The notes: generated by a model from the sequence alone, not told the origin. Shown: positions 23,614 through 36,147, counted from the stretch's first letter. The stretch: 64,000 nt of DNA from Brachypodium distachyon (GCF_000005505.3 NC_016134.3:40610150-40674149), one strand, 5' to 3'. Translations and numbers: made by a program.

Positions 23614-26600
23614 TCAAAGAGTCATGGCCAACGTTCTCTCTAAAATATATAATGCCTTGAAAGAGACCATCGCATTTCGAACCGCTGGCAAATTTCTAAC
23701 CACTCTGTCCATTAGGGATCTCATTTTGGCAGAGGCAATAGTTACTGAAGCATCAATTTCCTCCTCACATTGTTCATAGACAATGAAGACAATGAACAGG
23801 GATGCCAGTACTGCAGTCAGGAGGGGCAGAAATCAGATGTTAAATTGATATTATGACAATAAATGAGAACAATGTATGGAGTGGCAAAAGATAACCCTCA
23901 CCAACACCCATCAGCATTCTGAATTGGAAGTTCAACATTACTTTGATACAGAACAAGGAAGCAACAACCTGTCATAAAAAAGAAACTTTAGATCAATCGG
24001 CTGTAACATAAATTAATTATCACCGTTGTACCGAGTACCATTCTTGCAACAATGTGTTTACTGTTATTATGTGATTTTCGAGTAAAGTCTAGCTTGATCG
24101 AGTTCTTTATGTACCATTCATAAAGAAGGATTTACATGGGTTGGGGTTAATTATTCTCCAATTCATATGGAACTAATGATTACTTCTAGCACTCAGTAAA
24201 CCAAGTAACGTGCAGGATAAAACTAGATCAGAACTACCAAGCATGATGGAAGAAATAGGGGGCATTTCTTTATATGGCACATAACAACTTCATTTGCTGT
24301 TTCTATGAAACTGATGTCTTGCTGACCTGCAAGGCCATGTCAACTCACAATGAGGGCATACATAGTCATTCAGTGGTACATAAAGAATTTTATCGGCAAA
24401 TAACATATTGCGCAATGGTATATCAAGTAAATCATTTTACTCAACACAAACGAAGGTATATCAAATAAACCAGAGTATAATGGCTTGACATGACTGTAGG
24501 GAAATAATCAAGGACAATAAAATGTAGCTAATCAAGTTTAGAAAATGACAACCTGAGCCTACTCCTGAGGGAAAAAAAAAAGGTTCAGAAATTTGCCCAA
24601 CCACTGCCAACAATCACCCAACAAGACCAAATTCAAATGTCAGGCCTGTGATCAAGGAACCCAAACTTACTGGGCAAGTGTTTCCAGAAACAAGATTGTT
24701 TTACTAAGAATTACAGGAAAATAACATAGCACATGGGGCACTGTTCTCAACTGGCTGAATACAAACCTTTAGAAAGGTACTCCAGTCATCACCTTCTGCT
24801 ATAACCCTCAATTTATGAATACCTCCGTTCCATAGAGAAGCCAGGCGTATAATTGGATTCCTCAAAGCTGAGTGTGATACTTCAAAATAATCAGGAGTAA
24901 CCTTCTCTACTGTAAGACCATACCTGCAATTGGAGTTCAATACTTTGATATAATGTACTAAAAATTATACTCCGTACTGTAGTTGCACAAATGTGTGGAA
25001 GACCCACATGCAGACTGATCTACCAGTCTATTCCTCAAGCATATCTACCTAAACGTGTATGGGGTTTCAGTTATTTTATCAAAAGTAACAGTACAGAATA
25101 TAAACCAATATACATACACTTGTGAAGGTAGCACACCGTGGATGTAAAGAGCCAGGGAGATCACCAGAAGAATTTTGGCAGACGAGGAGACAAAAGTTCT
25201 GTCTGAAAGCAGAAACCAGTAGAACAGTAGAAACAATAGTGTGACATATGAAAAGGTTTTCTTTTCATCCCTCCAAAGGAGAATATCAGCAGCTGCAGCA
25301 AAATGGCAGAAAGTGAACAAGGCAAAAATATAGATATATCATAATGATCTGATGATTAAACGTCAGAGAAAAGCATTTAGAAGAAGAAAATACTACTCCC
25401 TCCGACCCATATTACTTGTCGAAATATTACATGTATCTAGACGCTTTTTAAACATAGATACATCCATATTTGGGCAAATTTGAGACAAGTAATATGGGTC
25501 GGAGGGAGTATGTATCTTGATTGTTGTTGTTGTTGTTGGTTTTAAAAGATCTAGTTCATACAATTCGGAGGCGAGTGCAGAAAGAAGTGGTCTGATTATC
25601 TCACCTATCCCACCACCCAGTAGCTTATCTGCTTTTGATGATACACAAGAACCTTGTTTCCTTGACAGATCCAGATTATCTGGTAGTTCCAAAATTGACC
25701 CAGCAGTTCTCATAATTCCATCCTGCATACATATTAAACCCACTGGTTGTTAAATTTGTGATGTCAGAGAAAAAGAAGTCTGCGAGAGCATTCATAATAG
25801 ATAAAAAGGTTTGGAAGCAAGCTCACCTCCAATGATACAATTGGATTATATAACTGAGAAAACAAGAGCATGCACATGGAGAAAAAGGTTAAGAAGCAAG
25901 CTCACCTTCAATGATACAATCGGGTTGTATCCAAGTAACCTTCTAGCTTTTGAAGTGTTAAAAGTTCTTGTGTGTGCTAAGAAGTACAACGTATCGGGAT
26001 AGAGAAGTGGAGCGTATGACATTTGCAGACACAATCCGTGATGAATCATATTGGAGAACCAGGCTGCAAACAACAGCATCTTGGAAGGAAGATTAATCCT
26101 GGGCCTAAAAATGGAAGAGAAGCCACAGCACATATTAATTTTTAGAATAGCCTTTGCTGCATATGTGCGCTGAGAGAGAGAGAGAGACCTCTGACATCCC
26201 ATGGCTTCCAGCATGCAGGACATAAACTCCCATGTTTTGATAGGTTCATCATTAGTAATAAAAAAGGGCTGCAAAATATTTATAGACCAGAATTGACTAT
26301 CAAAATAAATGATAAACACAGCATTTAATTCACTAGAAGTGTACCTTTCCGGCAACAGATGCTGCATTTGAACATAAAGCTTGCTCAGCACAAATGTTGG
26401 CATGGCTCACATTTTCCACATATGTAAAGTCAGACATGTTACCACCACTACCTGTTATAAACTGCACAGGGCTGTGTAAGAAAACTAATACTTCATAGCT
26501 TGCAAAAATTGTGTCAGCTGAACGCAGATAAATAGAGGAATCAACATAAATCAATAGTACATCTGCCAGAAAGAAAGTACATGAAAACAAGGTTCGAATT

Positions 26601-28141
26601 CCAACAGTAAAGGGTTGACTGTAGATGTCAGTTAAGTTTAAGTGGCCGACTCACTATGGAGCATGGACATACCCCAGAACCAACTCGATTGCAGCTACAT
26701 TATGTCAAGTGGCAAGCATGGCTTGGAGATCTGGAAGTACTACTGACCACTAAACCAGAGATATAACCACCAGTCATGTGTTTGTATTCTAGCATATTCT
26801 GCTGTTACCACAGAAAGAAATGCAATATGAATCCCAATATGAGTTCAACATGTTGAAATTAGGCGGCTGCAGCAAAGGCTTTCATAATTTTACCACATTA
26901 TAGCAACATCACACTCTGTGATACACATAAACTGCGCATCAATGCACCCTTAAATCCACTTCACTAATTTTATCAATATGAAGATACAGTCTTAAGTCTC
27001 TAAGCATGACTCAGAGATCTGGAAGTACTACTGACCACTAAACCAGAGATATTACCACCAGCCATGGGTTTGTATTCTAGCATATTCTGTTGTTACCACA
27101 GAAAGAAATGCAATATGAATTCTACGTGTTGAAATAAGGCGACTGCAGCAAAGGCTTTCATAAATTTACCACATTATAGCACATCACACTCTGTGATACA
27201 CATAACATGTGTCACATCAATGCACCCTTAAATCCACTTCACTAATTATATCAATATGAAAAATACATTCTTAAGTCTAAGCGCTTGGAGGTAAAATATA
27301 AACGAGCAAATGACAGCTTCGAATACCTTGCACAAGGGAGACCTTGCATATCCAGCAATGAACCTCGTCACACTTGAATCGCCTGGCCCAAACAAATTGC
27401 TCGGGCACAGCACGCATGTCCGCATCCCACCATTCCCATCCACACTCAGCACCATCATCTCTACTTGTGCCCTGAGCTCGCTCACTCCATTCCCAAACTG
27501 CATCCACAGCCAAGAGCAGACAACAATCACTCTAACAAGCAAAAGAAAAATATCCAAAAGCCCAGCATATGCAGGCAGCAAATAGCACTAAAATATGGAG
27601 CGAACAGCGCCGAGATCAGATCACGACGAGGAAGCACAACGCCACGAGTCCGCACCTGTTCGGGGTACGAAACCGAGTCCTCGTCAGCGCTGATCACATC
27701 AAGGGCGCCGTCGGTCACCACGTCGGTGGAGCCGGTGTACACCACCCTTCTAACGCCGCTAGCGCGGCAGGCGGCGAGAAGGCGCCTCGTACCCTCGGCC
27801 GCGAGGCTGTGGAGGTACAGGAAGGACGACCCGTCGCTGCATGCGGTGGCGGCGGAGGAGGTGGGGTCCACGTGGAAGACGGCTACGACGCCGGCGAGGA
27901 CGGGGGCGAGCGCCGCCGCGGGATCGGAGAGGTCGACCGCGAAGTGGGCGAGGGGGGCAGCCGGCTGTTCGGCAGCTGGCGGGGACGGGTCGAGGACGGC
28001 GACGGTGGACCAGCGGCCGGATGAAGCGAGCGCGGCGGCGAGGTGGCGGCCGAGGAGGGTGGAGCAGCCGAAGGTGACGGCGCAAGCCGGCTTGGCTTGG
28101 GTAGTCTGGGTTGGGCCCGGGCCAGGATCGGCGGTCGCCAT
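23614..28141 (-). CDS. Sterol 3beta-HSD/decarboxylase-like SDR fused to a reticulon domain
   Basis: Ten exons (28141-27656, 27497-27327, 26461-26345, 26268-26189, 26104-25906, 25722-25605, 25292-25118, 24923-24767, 23968-23902, 23810-23614) join in frame to 588 residues. Residues about 18-360 resemble plant 3beta-hydroxysteroid dehydrogenase/C4-decarboxylase, which removes sterol C4 carboxyl groups at the ER; PSNLFGPGD (about 195) and DFTYVENVSHANICAE (about 230) are diagnostic. From about 391 a reticulon domain follows (AADILLWRDEKK, then paired hydrophobic segments), which would seat the protein in curved ER membrane. Arabidopsis isoform 2 has the same fusion. Odd points: the nucleotide-binding loop is VTFGCSTLLGRHL rather than a TGGxGFxG form, and where relatives have YSATK this protein has VSELR (167-171). 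Introns hold a MITE and tandem duplications. Activity is uncertain. Confidence 0.93.
25396..25508. mobile_element. Stowaway MITE in intron 6 of the SDR-reticulon gene
   Basis: 113 bp, TA on both sides, near-perfect inverted ends: left CTCCCTCCGACCCATATTAC, right in reverse the same string. The core (TTACATGTATCTAGACG and ACATAGATACATCCATATTTGG) is shared with the element at 58993-59103, so they are one family. Confidence 0.9.
25812..25910. repeat. Partial exon duplication carrying a second splice donor
   Basis: The last bases of exon 5 with its donor, and some intron, occur twice with a period of 79 bp: AGCAAGCTCACC at about 25817 and again at about 25896 (plus-strand view). Both copies keep GTGAG on the minus strand. 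The inner copy is the real exon end at 25906; the other is 79 nt into the intron. Use of the second donor would add 79 nt and meet a stop codon in the extended frame. Confidence 0.7.
26714..27283. repeat. Intronic tandem duplication, about 288 bp unit
   Basis: Two diverged copies (26714-27001 and 27002-27283) lie head to tail in intron 2 of the SDR-reticulon gene. Both contain AGATCTGGAAGTACTACTGA, GTATTCTAGCATATTCTG and CACATTATAGCA. Differences are scattered substitutions and small indels, so the duplication is not recent. Confidence 0.85.
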
Positions 28142-28245
28142 CGGGATGGGGAGGGAGTGGGCGAGAGTGGAGCCGTGGTGGGGCGGGGAACGCGATGGGG
28201 AGAGGAGACGAGGGGTTTTGTTCCGAGTTTGAGCTTCCGTTCCTT

Positions 28246-28377
28246 TCTCGCTCTGTTTGAATTTTACGGAGTTTTCACCGGTTGCGGTTAGGATCATTTT
28301 GCACGGTTCTCGCTTTGTTTGAATTTTACGGAGTTTTCACCGGTTGCCGTTAGGTCTCCTTTTGCACGGATGTTTAG
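28246..28377. repeat. Tandem duplication upstream of the SDR-reticulon start
   Basis: Two copies of a 62 bp unit (TTTGAATTTTACGGAGTTTT at 28256 and again at 28318) lie 115-240 bp upstream of the ATG at 28141, in the probable leader or proximal promoter. Copies differ at a few positions. Confidence 0.8.
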
Positions 28378-29735
28378 CCAAAAAAAATATTTTGAGGAAA
28401 ACGGCAGCGCCGATTTATTAGGCCCCGTCTGGATTCCAAATGCCGTCCAAATGTTTCACCCTCAAGGCCTCAACTCGCGCCGCTCACGGTTCAAGGGAGG
28501 GGACTCATGGTCATGGCATGGACGACTGTGATTTCCATGGTCGCACAGGCTTTCGTCTAGCACTTTTCAAAAGACTATACTGAAGTCTCAAAACACGTAC
28601 AACCTCAACGGCCAATGCAATGTTGTGCTGACAATTACTCGAAAATAATTTCTCTACAGAATTTTTTGGAATCGATTACTAAACCGGCCAGAAGAGCTCT
28701 GCATCCACGAAACCAAACAATTGTACACTGACATGAACTTTCGGTTGATTCCGAAATTAACGGGTCGATTCGATCGGTGAAAGGCCTTTTGAGCATTCAC
28801 ATGACAGATCGACAGTTACCAATAATAAAATATAAAAAGCTATTCCGATTGCCACACAAGCTTGGGGGAGAGAAGGGAGTGGGGGGATCATGGTACTCTT
28901 CTCTTTCGGTGATGCATCACATTCGTCGAGTATGATTGATGACCGAGCACCACTTTCCAAAGTGTGAAGTAAAGTGCAAGCCTGACATTTACATCATCGA
29001 TGATATGAAAGGACTACCACTACAACCATTACATGATACATCATCATTCATCAGGGAGGGCTTGAGCTGCTCTAGGTATATAATTGTAATTTTACCTTGT
29101 TTTTTTAAATCTCAAACACACACCTACATGCGTGACATTTTGTATTAGAAATCATCAAAGATATAAGATATTTGAACATACAACAAGGAGCAAAAACAAG
29201 AAGCTAGTACCTCTAAAAAAACAAGAAATAGTAAGACGCCAGCAAAAGAAAAGCAAAGAAACAAAAAAAAACTATGCCAAAACTGCATGAAAAAGCTAAA
29301 ACTGCACATCCCTGAACTAACCTCACGCCCCAAGGTCTGAACTCTGAAGGGTGGGCGTGTGTTTTGTTCCTTCACATTTGAGTGATCTGGATTGTGTCGG
29401 CACATTCTGCAAATATTGAACAACGAAGCACCAAGACAATGGGGCGGATGCAAGGACTGAGAAGATTCAAACAGCTAACTCGCATTCTTTTTTTCTGTTC
29501 CAGGTTAGGATAGCGGAACACATTTTATTTTTAGTCTACAAAAGAATCACCAGCTGCTATCGGTAGAACAAGCACTATGCAAGCTACATACAAGGCGACA
29601 CCATCTTCTTTCCCGAACATTTTAGAAACATCAAGCTATATACCTTTCCTCCCTGTGTCCCTTCAGTTGTGGGGTTCTTTGTCCTTCAACAAGATAGTTG
29701 GGTTATCATGTTATGAGAATTTTCTTTGTGGCTAG
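28378..29735. other. Intergenic DNA, 3' flank of glyoxalase II
   Basis: Promoter side of the SDR-reticulon gene at the left and 3' flank of glyoxalase II at the right. Short open frames only. No transposon ends or RNA genes recognised. Confidence 0.4.
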
Positions 29736-32700
29736 TCAAAAATTATCTTTCGCCCGTCGGATAACTTCAAGAACACGTGCATCATCAAAATGGTCTGGAA
29801 TGGACAACATTTTCTTGATTTCTGGACTGGAAGTCCTCAAGAAAGGATTGCACTGCTTCTCCCTTCCAATTGTTGTTGGCACCTGTACAACATCAAGCGT
29901 AATTTTTTACAAAGTTAAGCATTGTTGAACAATCCCATTGCTCGAATGAACTATACACCATGCAATCTGAAATTGTGATTTATACCACGCATCATGCTTA
30001 TTTTGTTATGAATCTAAAGTGTAAGCAGGGATTTGGGGAATCATGAAGACAAGATGAGGTAATGTTTGAACTGGAGCCTGGCCCTTGCATGCAGATCATA
30101 TTTCTCTTCAACATCAACAAAGAAAAGGACAATTTTCTGGGCAGTGCAAATATGTCATGTAGTTTTTTTAAGCGACCATCAAATCACTGATGGACAATCC
30201 CATCCAGACAACATAAGCATCCCAATTCTTTTTCATAACCCAGCACGGGTAATAGGAGAGGCCAAGGTTAAGCAGTACATGGCTCTTCCAAAGCCCTCAA
30301 TAAGTTGCACTGACCATCAAACAAAGAATTTATTCCTAACCCCAAGTGCTCATGCTTAAAAACATTCACTTTTTCTAAGAAAATGTTTCAAAACATTCAC
30401 CAAATGTCTTGTGATCTCTTATGGTAAAACTCAAAGATTGAATCTAAGGAATAAGCAACAGATATCTACGAGAAATAATTGAGCAGAACAATTCGGAAGT
30501 ACTTGAAGCATATGCACAAACTGATGTATAGACTGTCAATAACAATAGGAATGCTGAATGCATATGGTTTTAGAAGCTATAATACCGTTGGTGTATTCTT
30601 GTTGCGAAGCTCAGCAGTACTGGCAGCATATTCCTGAAGTTCTTCATTTCCTGGTTCTACGCTCAAGGCAAACTTTGAATTGCTCTGCAGAGAGGTACTT
30701 AAAGCATTAAATAACAGGTCAATGTACAAAACTTCTGGCTATGAAAAGAAATATCATTCACCAGAGTATATTCATGTCCGCAGTACACTTTTGTCACATC
30801 TGGAAGAGCTATGATTTTCTGGAGCGAAGAGTACATCTGCAGTAAGATCAAGAAAAAGGTGATACTTATGTATAAATATTTGATACTTATGTACATAGCT
30901 ACTTATGTACATCGCAAAGATATAAAAGAACTACCTTATGTACCCTTCTATGAAAAGAAAAAGAACAAATAACTAACAAGTAACAACTGACAAAACTACT
31001 GCAAGAGCTTTTCTATTGAATTGATTACAACTATTCATTTTGTTTGTTGTTCAAACAAATGGAACTGCAAAATGGTCGATATAGAAAAATCCTACTTCTT
31101 AAAATTATTCATAAAGATCTTTTATGTATCTTGAGACTTACGTACTTAAGTTTATATTTAAAGAAAATCTGAATACCCCCAAAAAATGCTTATTAGCACA
31201 ATTAAAGGACTCTTTTATCAGTGAGTTCATTTCTCCCAGAAGTAAAAGCACTGGCAACAAAGCAGCTTAGCACATAGATTTCATACAGAAATTTGAGAAC
31301 ACATGGAGTGATGGAAGTAGAACAAACTCAAAGAGCATAAACGCATAGGATCATTTCAATTATTACAATATACATGTACATGAAGTTATCTGCATGGTAG
31401 AAAAAATAACCTGCTGCGGAGTTCCTTCAAAAAGCTTTCCACATGACAGATTAAACAAGGTATCACCTGTAAATATTGCTCCAGTTCCAGAGAAATAATA
31501 GCTCACATGACCTAATAAAGATACAAGGGGAGTGGATGAATTTCTTGAAACCTATGTTGCATTAGAATCTTCTTTTGTAAACAAACATAAGATGAATATC
31601 CAAGAAAATAATTATGCATCTCCTAAGTATGAAAATTCTTAATAGTTTTGAACGTGTTCCATAAAAGGCAGCATCACTACTTCTGGAACTTTGGCAAAAC
31701 ATGAAACAAGAAAGAAAACAGATAACATCATGTGTGCAGAAGTGAGGGTGAGGAAAGTAATTAGGAACTTCAGAGGGTAAAATGTAAATTTAAGTGATAC
31801 TCCTAGTGGTGACAACTTCCAAGTTCCAGCAATCAGCAAACATCGAATGATCCCAGGTGCATAAGGAACTGGGCCAAAAATCGCATTCTAAGTTTTCATA
31901 TGATAGAAAAGAAACCACATATGTAAACTGGAACGATGTGAACCTACAAATTTTAGGCCAAAATTATTACCATTTGTGTGCTGGGGAGAAAAAAAATACA
32001 TTGTATACATTTATGGTTGCTATACTGGACTCTCACACAAATGGTCTTATTTTTGGCTCAAAATTTGCAGGTTCTCACTTCATCCCACAAGGCACATATC
32101 AGGAAAAAAAAATCAGGTATTCCAAACGAACTTTTAATTGTAATTTTTAAACAACCAAGTGCAAAAAACAGTCTCCTGTCAAGCTGAACGAGTATGTATA
32201 ATTTTTTTTCAGGTATTCCAAACGAAATTTATTGTAATTTTTAAACAACCAACTGCAAAAAAGAGTCCCTGTCAAGCTGAACCAATATGTATCCAATAGA
32301 ATTTAAAAATTCTGGGCAGATGAAAACAAAAAGGACAGCAAAAACGAAAGAAAAATGCAATTGCACACCTAATGTATGACCAGGAGTTTCCATGACAAGA
32401 ACTTGATGGCCAGCAAACATCCACGTGTCACCCTCGCTTAGAGTTATGTCAATGCCAGGAATTCTATCTTTATCCTTCTCAGAGCCAATTATCTGGTATG
32501 AAAATTGTTGTCAGAAAACAAAAGCAGGAATATCATTATTTATCTCTTAATTTATGCTGTTTCAAGTGATAGGCACAGATAAATAATGACACGCTAGAAA
32601 AAATTAGTGTCAATCATTTCCTGTATATACCTAGAGAACCATTATATATTAATATCATTATTTATCTCTTAATTTATGCTGTTTCAAGTGATAGGCACAG

Positions 32701-34887
32701 ATAAATAATGACACGCTAGAAAAAATTAGTGTCAATCATTTCCTGTATATACCTAGAGAACCATTATATATTACTACCTCCGTTCCTAAATTCTTGTCGC
32801 TGTTTTAGTACAAATTTGAACTAAAACAGCGACAAGAATTTAGGAACGGAGGAAGTAATATTTACTACTTGAACAATTTACACTGTCAATTAAGCCAAAT
32901 GAGCAACTAAATTTCTGACTTTAGTTACCAACTAATATCCTGGGTGCTTAGTTTGACAAGTCACACTATATTGTTGCTATGAATGTGGATATATCTGGTA
33001 CAGTAAAATATTCATATAAATATCTAATTCAGCTTCACCATTAAGTACAACCATAGAGCTTTAGTTTATCTGATATCAGCACCACATTTAGTGGCTTCAA
33101 GCATCTCTAAACTATGAAAATGAAAAGTACAGGGAGGCAGCCAAGTGTATACCTTTGCACCATATTTTGCCTTCAGTTCCAAGTTCCCACCAGTATGATC
33201 ATAGTGATGATGGGTGTTCAATATATAGGTCAAATTCTGGTTTCTCTTTTCCAGTGCATTTATGATAGGCACCGCCTCAGAAGGGTCTACAACTCCAACT
33301 GTTCCAGTATCCACATCATGCAAGATGTATGCATAGTTATCTTGAAGACAGGGTACCTAGAGAGGATAGGGTAATATAGTTAACAAATACCGGAGGGAAG
33401 TTTAATAGTATGGATGACAAATGGTATACATCTACTGAAATGAGGTTACGTGAAATGTACAGATAACTGAGGTTTTTGTGTTCAGTTCATCTATATGGTC
33501 TTAGAGTGTGTGGTTCCCCCTATATTTTGTGATAGCTACAATTTTTGTTTGTTCCAAATGATATAATGTGCAAGTCATGATATTCGACTTAAGATGAAAA
33601 ACCTATATATACTCAGAGCTGGTGTCTTTTGAGAAACACAAGTCATGCTGCTCAAATATGGTCTGAAGAGCAACTGTCTGAGAGAAACTGCAAACATGAA
33701 GGATCATTTGCAATGTAAACATGACTGCGCATCATCTGGCCCACCATAGTAAACTTGATACTTGATAGGCTGATAGGGTTTGGCAGCAAAGATACAGTCC
33801 ACGGTGTCTAACATATATCATGGTAGTTAGGTAAAAGGGCAGAGAACAAAATGAAAAGTGAGGCAGAATAAAGCAATAAGTGATTAAGTGTTAGAAGAAT
33901 ATGGGAAGCATCTTTTCATGGACACGAATGATTTCCTTATTGAGAATGGCCCTTAGTTTCATTCCAAAATAATGCCACAAGAGATGCCACGCAATCATGA
34001 GAAACTCATGGTTATAATTAGCCCCCCTCGACAAACAAGTTCTGAGAATTGCCTCCCCAAGCAAACAGTCAACAGACTAGCCCCCCCAGGCTCTAAAAAC
34101 AAAACTAATCCCCGGAATGATTGAGTGTATGCATAGTTATCCACCCCGGCCCACGTCCTGCCTGTCATGTAAATTAGCAACTAGAAGGTGAACTGGTAAG
34201 CAAACATCTACAACATCCACACGAAGTTTCAATAGCAATTGGCAGAACTGCGATAATGGATAACCTAAATTCTCAGGAGTTTCAGTGCACTCACAAGCTC
34301 AATTTGCAGCGACGAAGAGACGCTTGTCATGTTGCAGAGGTAGCGCGCGGCACCAAACATCCGGCCCACCCCATGTAGCGTCCTCAAAGGCATAACCAGC
34401 AGCGTACCGATCCCATACATCAGTGGCTTCCCGAGCCATTTCCTGCTCACCCTCGGAATCAAGGACGGCTGTCCCCTAATCTGCAAAGCAATACAACCAG
34501 CAACATTCACAATCAAAACAACACAGACGACCAAATTACCGAGACCGATTCCACAGTCATCTAACAAAATTATAAAATAATTAAGCAAGGGCACCACGCC
34601 ACCACGGAACAGCTGGGCACATCGGGAATAGCAGGAAGCGAGGGACCGAATCGCAAAAGGGCGAGGCCCGTTCGTGACTTCGTTAACCCGAAGCAGTTGT
34701 TGCAGGCAGCAGCGATCGGTCCCGTCCCCGACGAGAATCCCCAACCCAGATCCAAACCCTCACCGAGAAATCCCGTAAAAACTAGGCGGATGGAGAGAGG
34801 GGCAGAGGAGGCTACCGCGGGGGACGAGGAGGAGCAGCGCGGGAGGGAGGAGGCCACGAGCGAGCACGCCTTGGAGAACATCCGCAT
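29736..34887 (-). CDS. GLX2: Glyoxalase II (hydroxyacylglutathione hydrolase), mitochondrial type
   Basis: Hydrolyses S-D-lactoylglutathione to D-lactate and glutathione in methylglyoxal detoxification. Eight exons (34887-34816, 34480-34295, 33356-33153, 32492-32369, 31511-31411, 30836-30762, 30684-30586, 29882-29736) join in frame to 335 residues, near the 324-331 of Arabidopsis GLX2-4/GLX2-5. The metal ligands of the metallo-beta-lactamase fold are all present: THHHYDH (134-140, giving His135, His137, Asp139, His140), His193 in ETPGHT, Asp212 in FTGDTLF and His250 in CGHEYT. The C-terminal KQCNPFLR and [17 protein letters not shown] fit the HAGH domain. The first 80 residues are basic, rich in Ser/Arg and poor in acids, as in a mitochondrial presequence. 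Large introns carry a MITE, two tandem duplications and a hairpin element. Confidence 0.96.
31932..32084. mobile_element. Hairpin MITE in intron 4 of glyoxalase II
   Basis: About 150 bp with inverted ends: left GTGAACCTACAAATTTTAGG and right, in reverse, GTGAGAACCTGCAAATTTTG. Matching continues inward to CCATTTGTGTG. The loop is AT-rich. I cannot find a clear target duplication, so the superfamily is undecided; the ends are unlike Stowaway. Confidence 0.65.
32114..32290. repeat. Tandem duplication, about 97 bp unit, in glyoxalase II intron 4
   Basis: CAGGTATTCCAAACGAA occurs at about 32114 and 32210, each followed by GTAATTTTTAAACAACCAA, GCAAAAAA and TGTCAAGCTGAAC. The copies differ by small indels, so they are older than the neighbouring 122 bp duplication. 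Confidence 0.8.
32529..32772. repeat. Perfect tandem duplication, 2 x 122 bp
   Basis: AATATCATTATTTATCTC begins both copies (32529 and 32651) and ACCATTATATATT ends both. I find no difference between them. They lie in intron 3 of the glyoxalase II gene and abut a Stowaway MITE at 32774, which is present once. Confidence 0.9.
32774..32855. mobile_element. Stowaway MITE in glyoxalase II intron 3
   Basis: 82 bp, nearly a perfect palindrome: CTACCTCCGTTCCTAAATTC to the right end GAATTTAGGAACGGAGGAAG, flanked by TA. The arms GCGACAAG/CTTGTCGC and CTAAAACAGC/GCTGTTTTAG continue the stem almost to the centre. Confidence 0.9.
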
Positions 34888-36147
34888 TCCTGCTCCTCCT
34901 TCCCTCCTCCCTGGGAGGCCACGAGCGAGGGCGGTGCTGCTCGCGTCGCCGCCTCCCGATGAGACGGAGCGAGGTCACAACGACACAACTCACGAGAGGT
35001 GAGGGAGAGAGAGAGAGACGAATGGAGAAAGCAATGGAGACGGAGAGGGGAAGGCAAGTAGCGGGGGGAGAAGGGAGGGGGAGGTTGGCCGGCTGTGATT
35101 GTGCTGGCTCGGCCGGACCGGGCCCCCCACGCCAAGGGGCCGGCGGGTCATCTCTGCCTTGCCGACCAGGATGGCACGTGTTGTTGTCCATGCCGTCCGT
35201 TTGGAGATCCACGGTGCAGATGGGCTGGAGCGGGGAGGGCGAGCCGGGGCGACGTCATGAATGCGCTATCTGCGTTTTTGTTTTTTATTTTATTTTTACA
35301 TTTGCGCGATCTGCCACTGCGATGGCGAGTGCTGGTACAGTTGAGACGAGTTTTTTTTGGACGGAACCGCGTTTTTTTGGGGCGCAGATTGCTTACTTTT
35401 TTATTTTATTTTCTTGTTTCCATTGGCTGAAGAAATTAGGAACCATGTAAATTCCAGGAGTGTTTACTGTTTAGAGAAAACCACTCGAAAAAATCACTTA
35501 AAACACAGATCCTCCGGAGCTTGTTCGGTTTTCTAGTGCAATGAATATTTCTACTTGTATACAAGTGGAAGGCGTGACCTCATTGCATAACCCCGCTAAC
35601 AACGAGAGATTAAGTCTGCCGCTCTTACCTAAGCCACCAGTAGACCATGTACTCCTCAAAACAAAAAATAAACTGGTAGACCATGTTCAAGGACTTGGTG
35701 AATTAGCTCGAGACAGGAACAGCTAGCCCGATTCCTCGACTACTCCGAAGGTCGGGGACCATTGTTTGTACACATTTCTACTTCTCCAACAGACAGGTAG
35801 TAACAAAAATTACATCAAATTTACAACCAGCTGATGATATTTAAGCACAAATCACTTTCCCGCCTCGAAAAATCGGAGAGGCTATCCAATCGAACAACAT
35901 CGCTCGCAAATCAGATTTTAAGTTACCCAATCAACATCAGCAATAAATACAGGCCAATACGTCAATCACCATTTTTCTATGACCTTTCGAGAGGAAAAAA
36001 AGAGACAGGGTTAACCATCCAAAGCCCAACAAAAGCCCTACATGCTACATTAGCAAACCAAGCCCAATCAAATCGCAAGCTGGCGCAAGGACGAGGGCCA
36101 ATTGGGCCCCTCGGTCCTCGCGTCGATGTATTGACCCACCCACCACG
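34888..36147. other. Glyoxalase II promoter side and DUF936 3' flank
   Basis: GC-rich from 34888 to about 35260 (leader and promoter of glyoxalase II) and AT-rich beyond. A purine-rich run of GAGAGAGA lies at 35006-35016. The open frames on both strands have no recognisable content. No transposon ends were paired. Confidence 0.4.

Noticed and set aside
26580..26610. GGTTCGAATTCC, like a tRNA T-loop
   Set aside because: No matching A-box or acceptor stem at the right distance on either strand.
27759..28232. Plus-strand frames opposite the first SDR exon
   Set aside because: Shadow frames of a GC-rich coding exon; the minus-strand exon has homology and correct splice joins.
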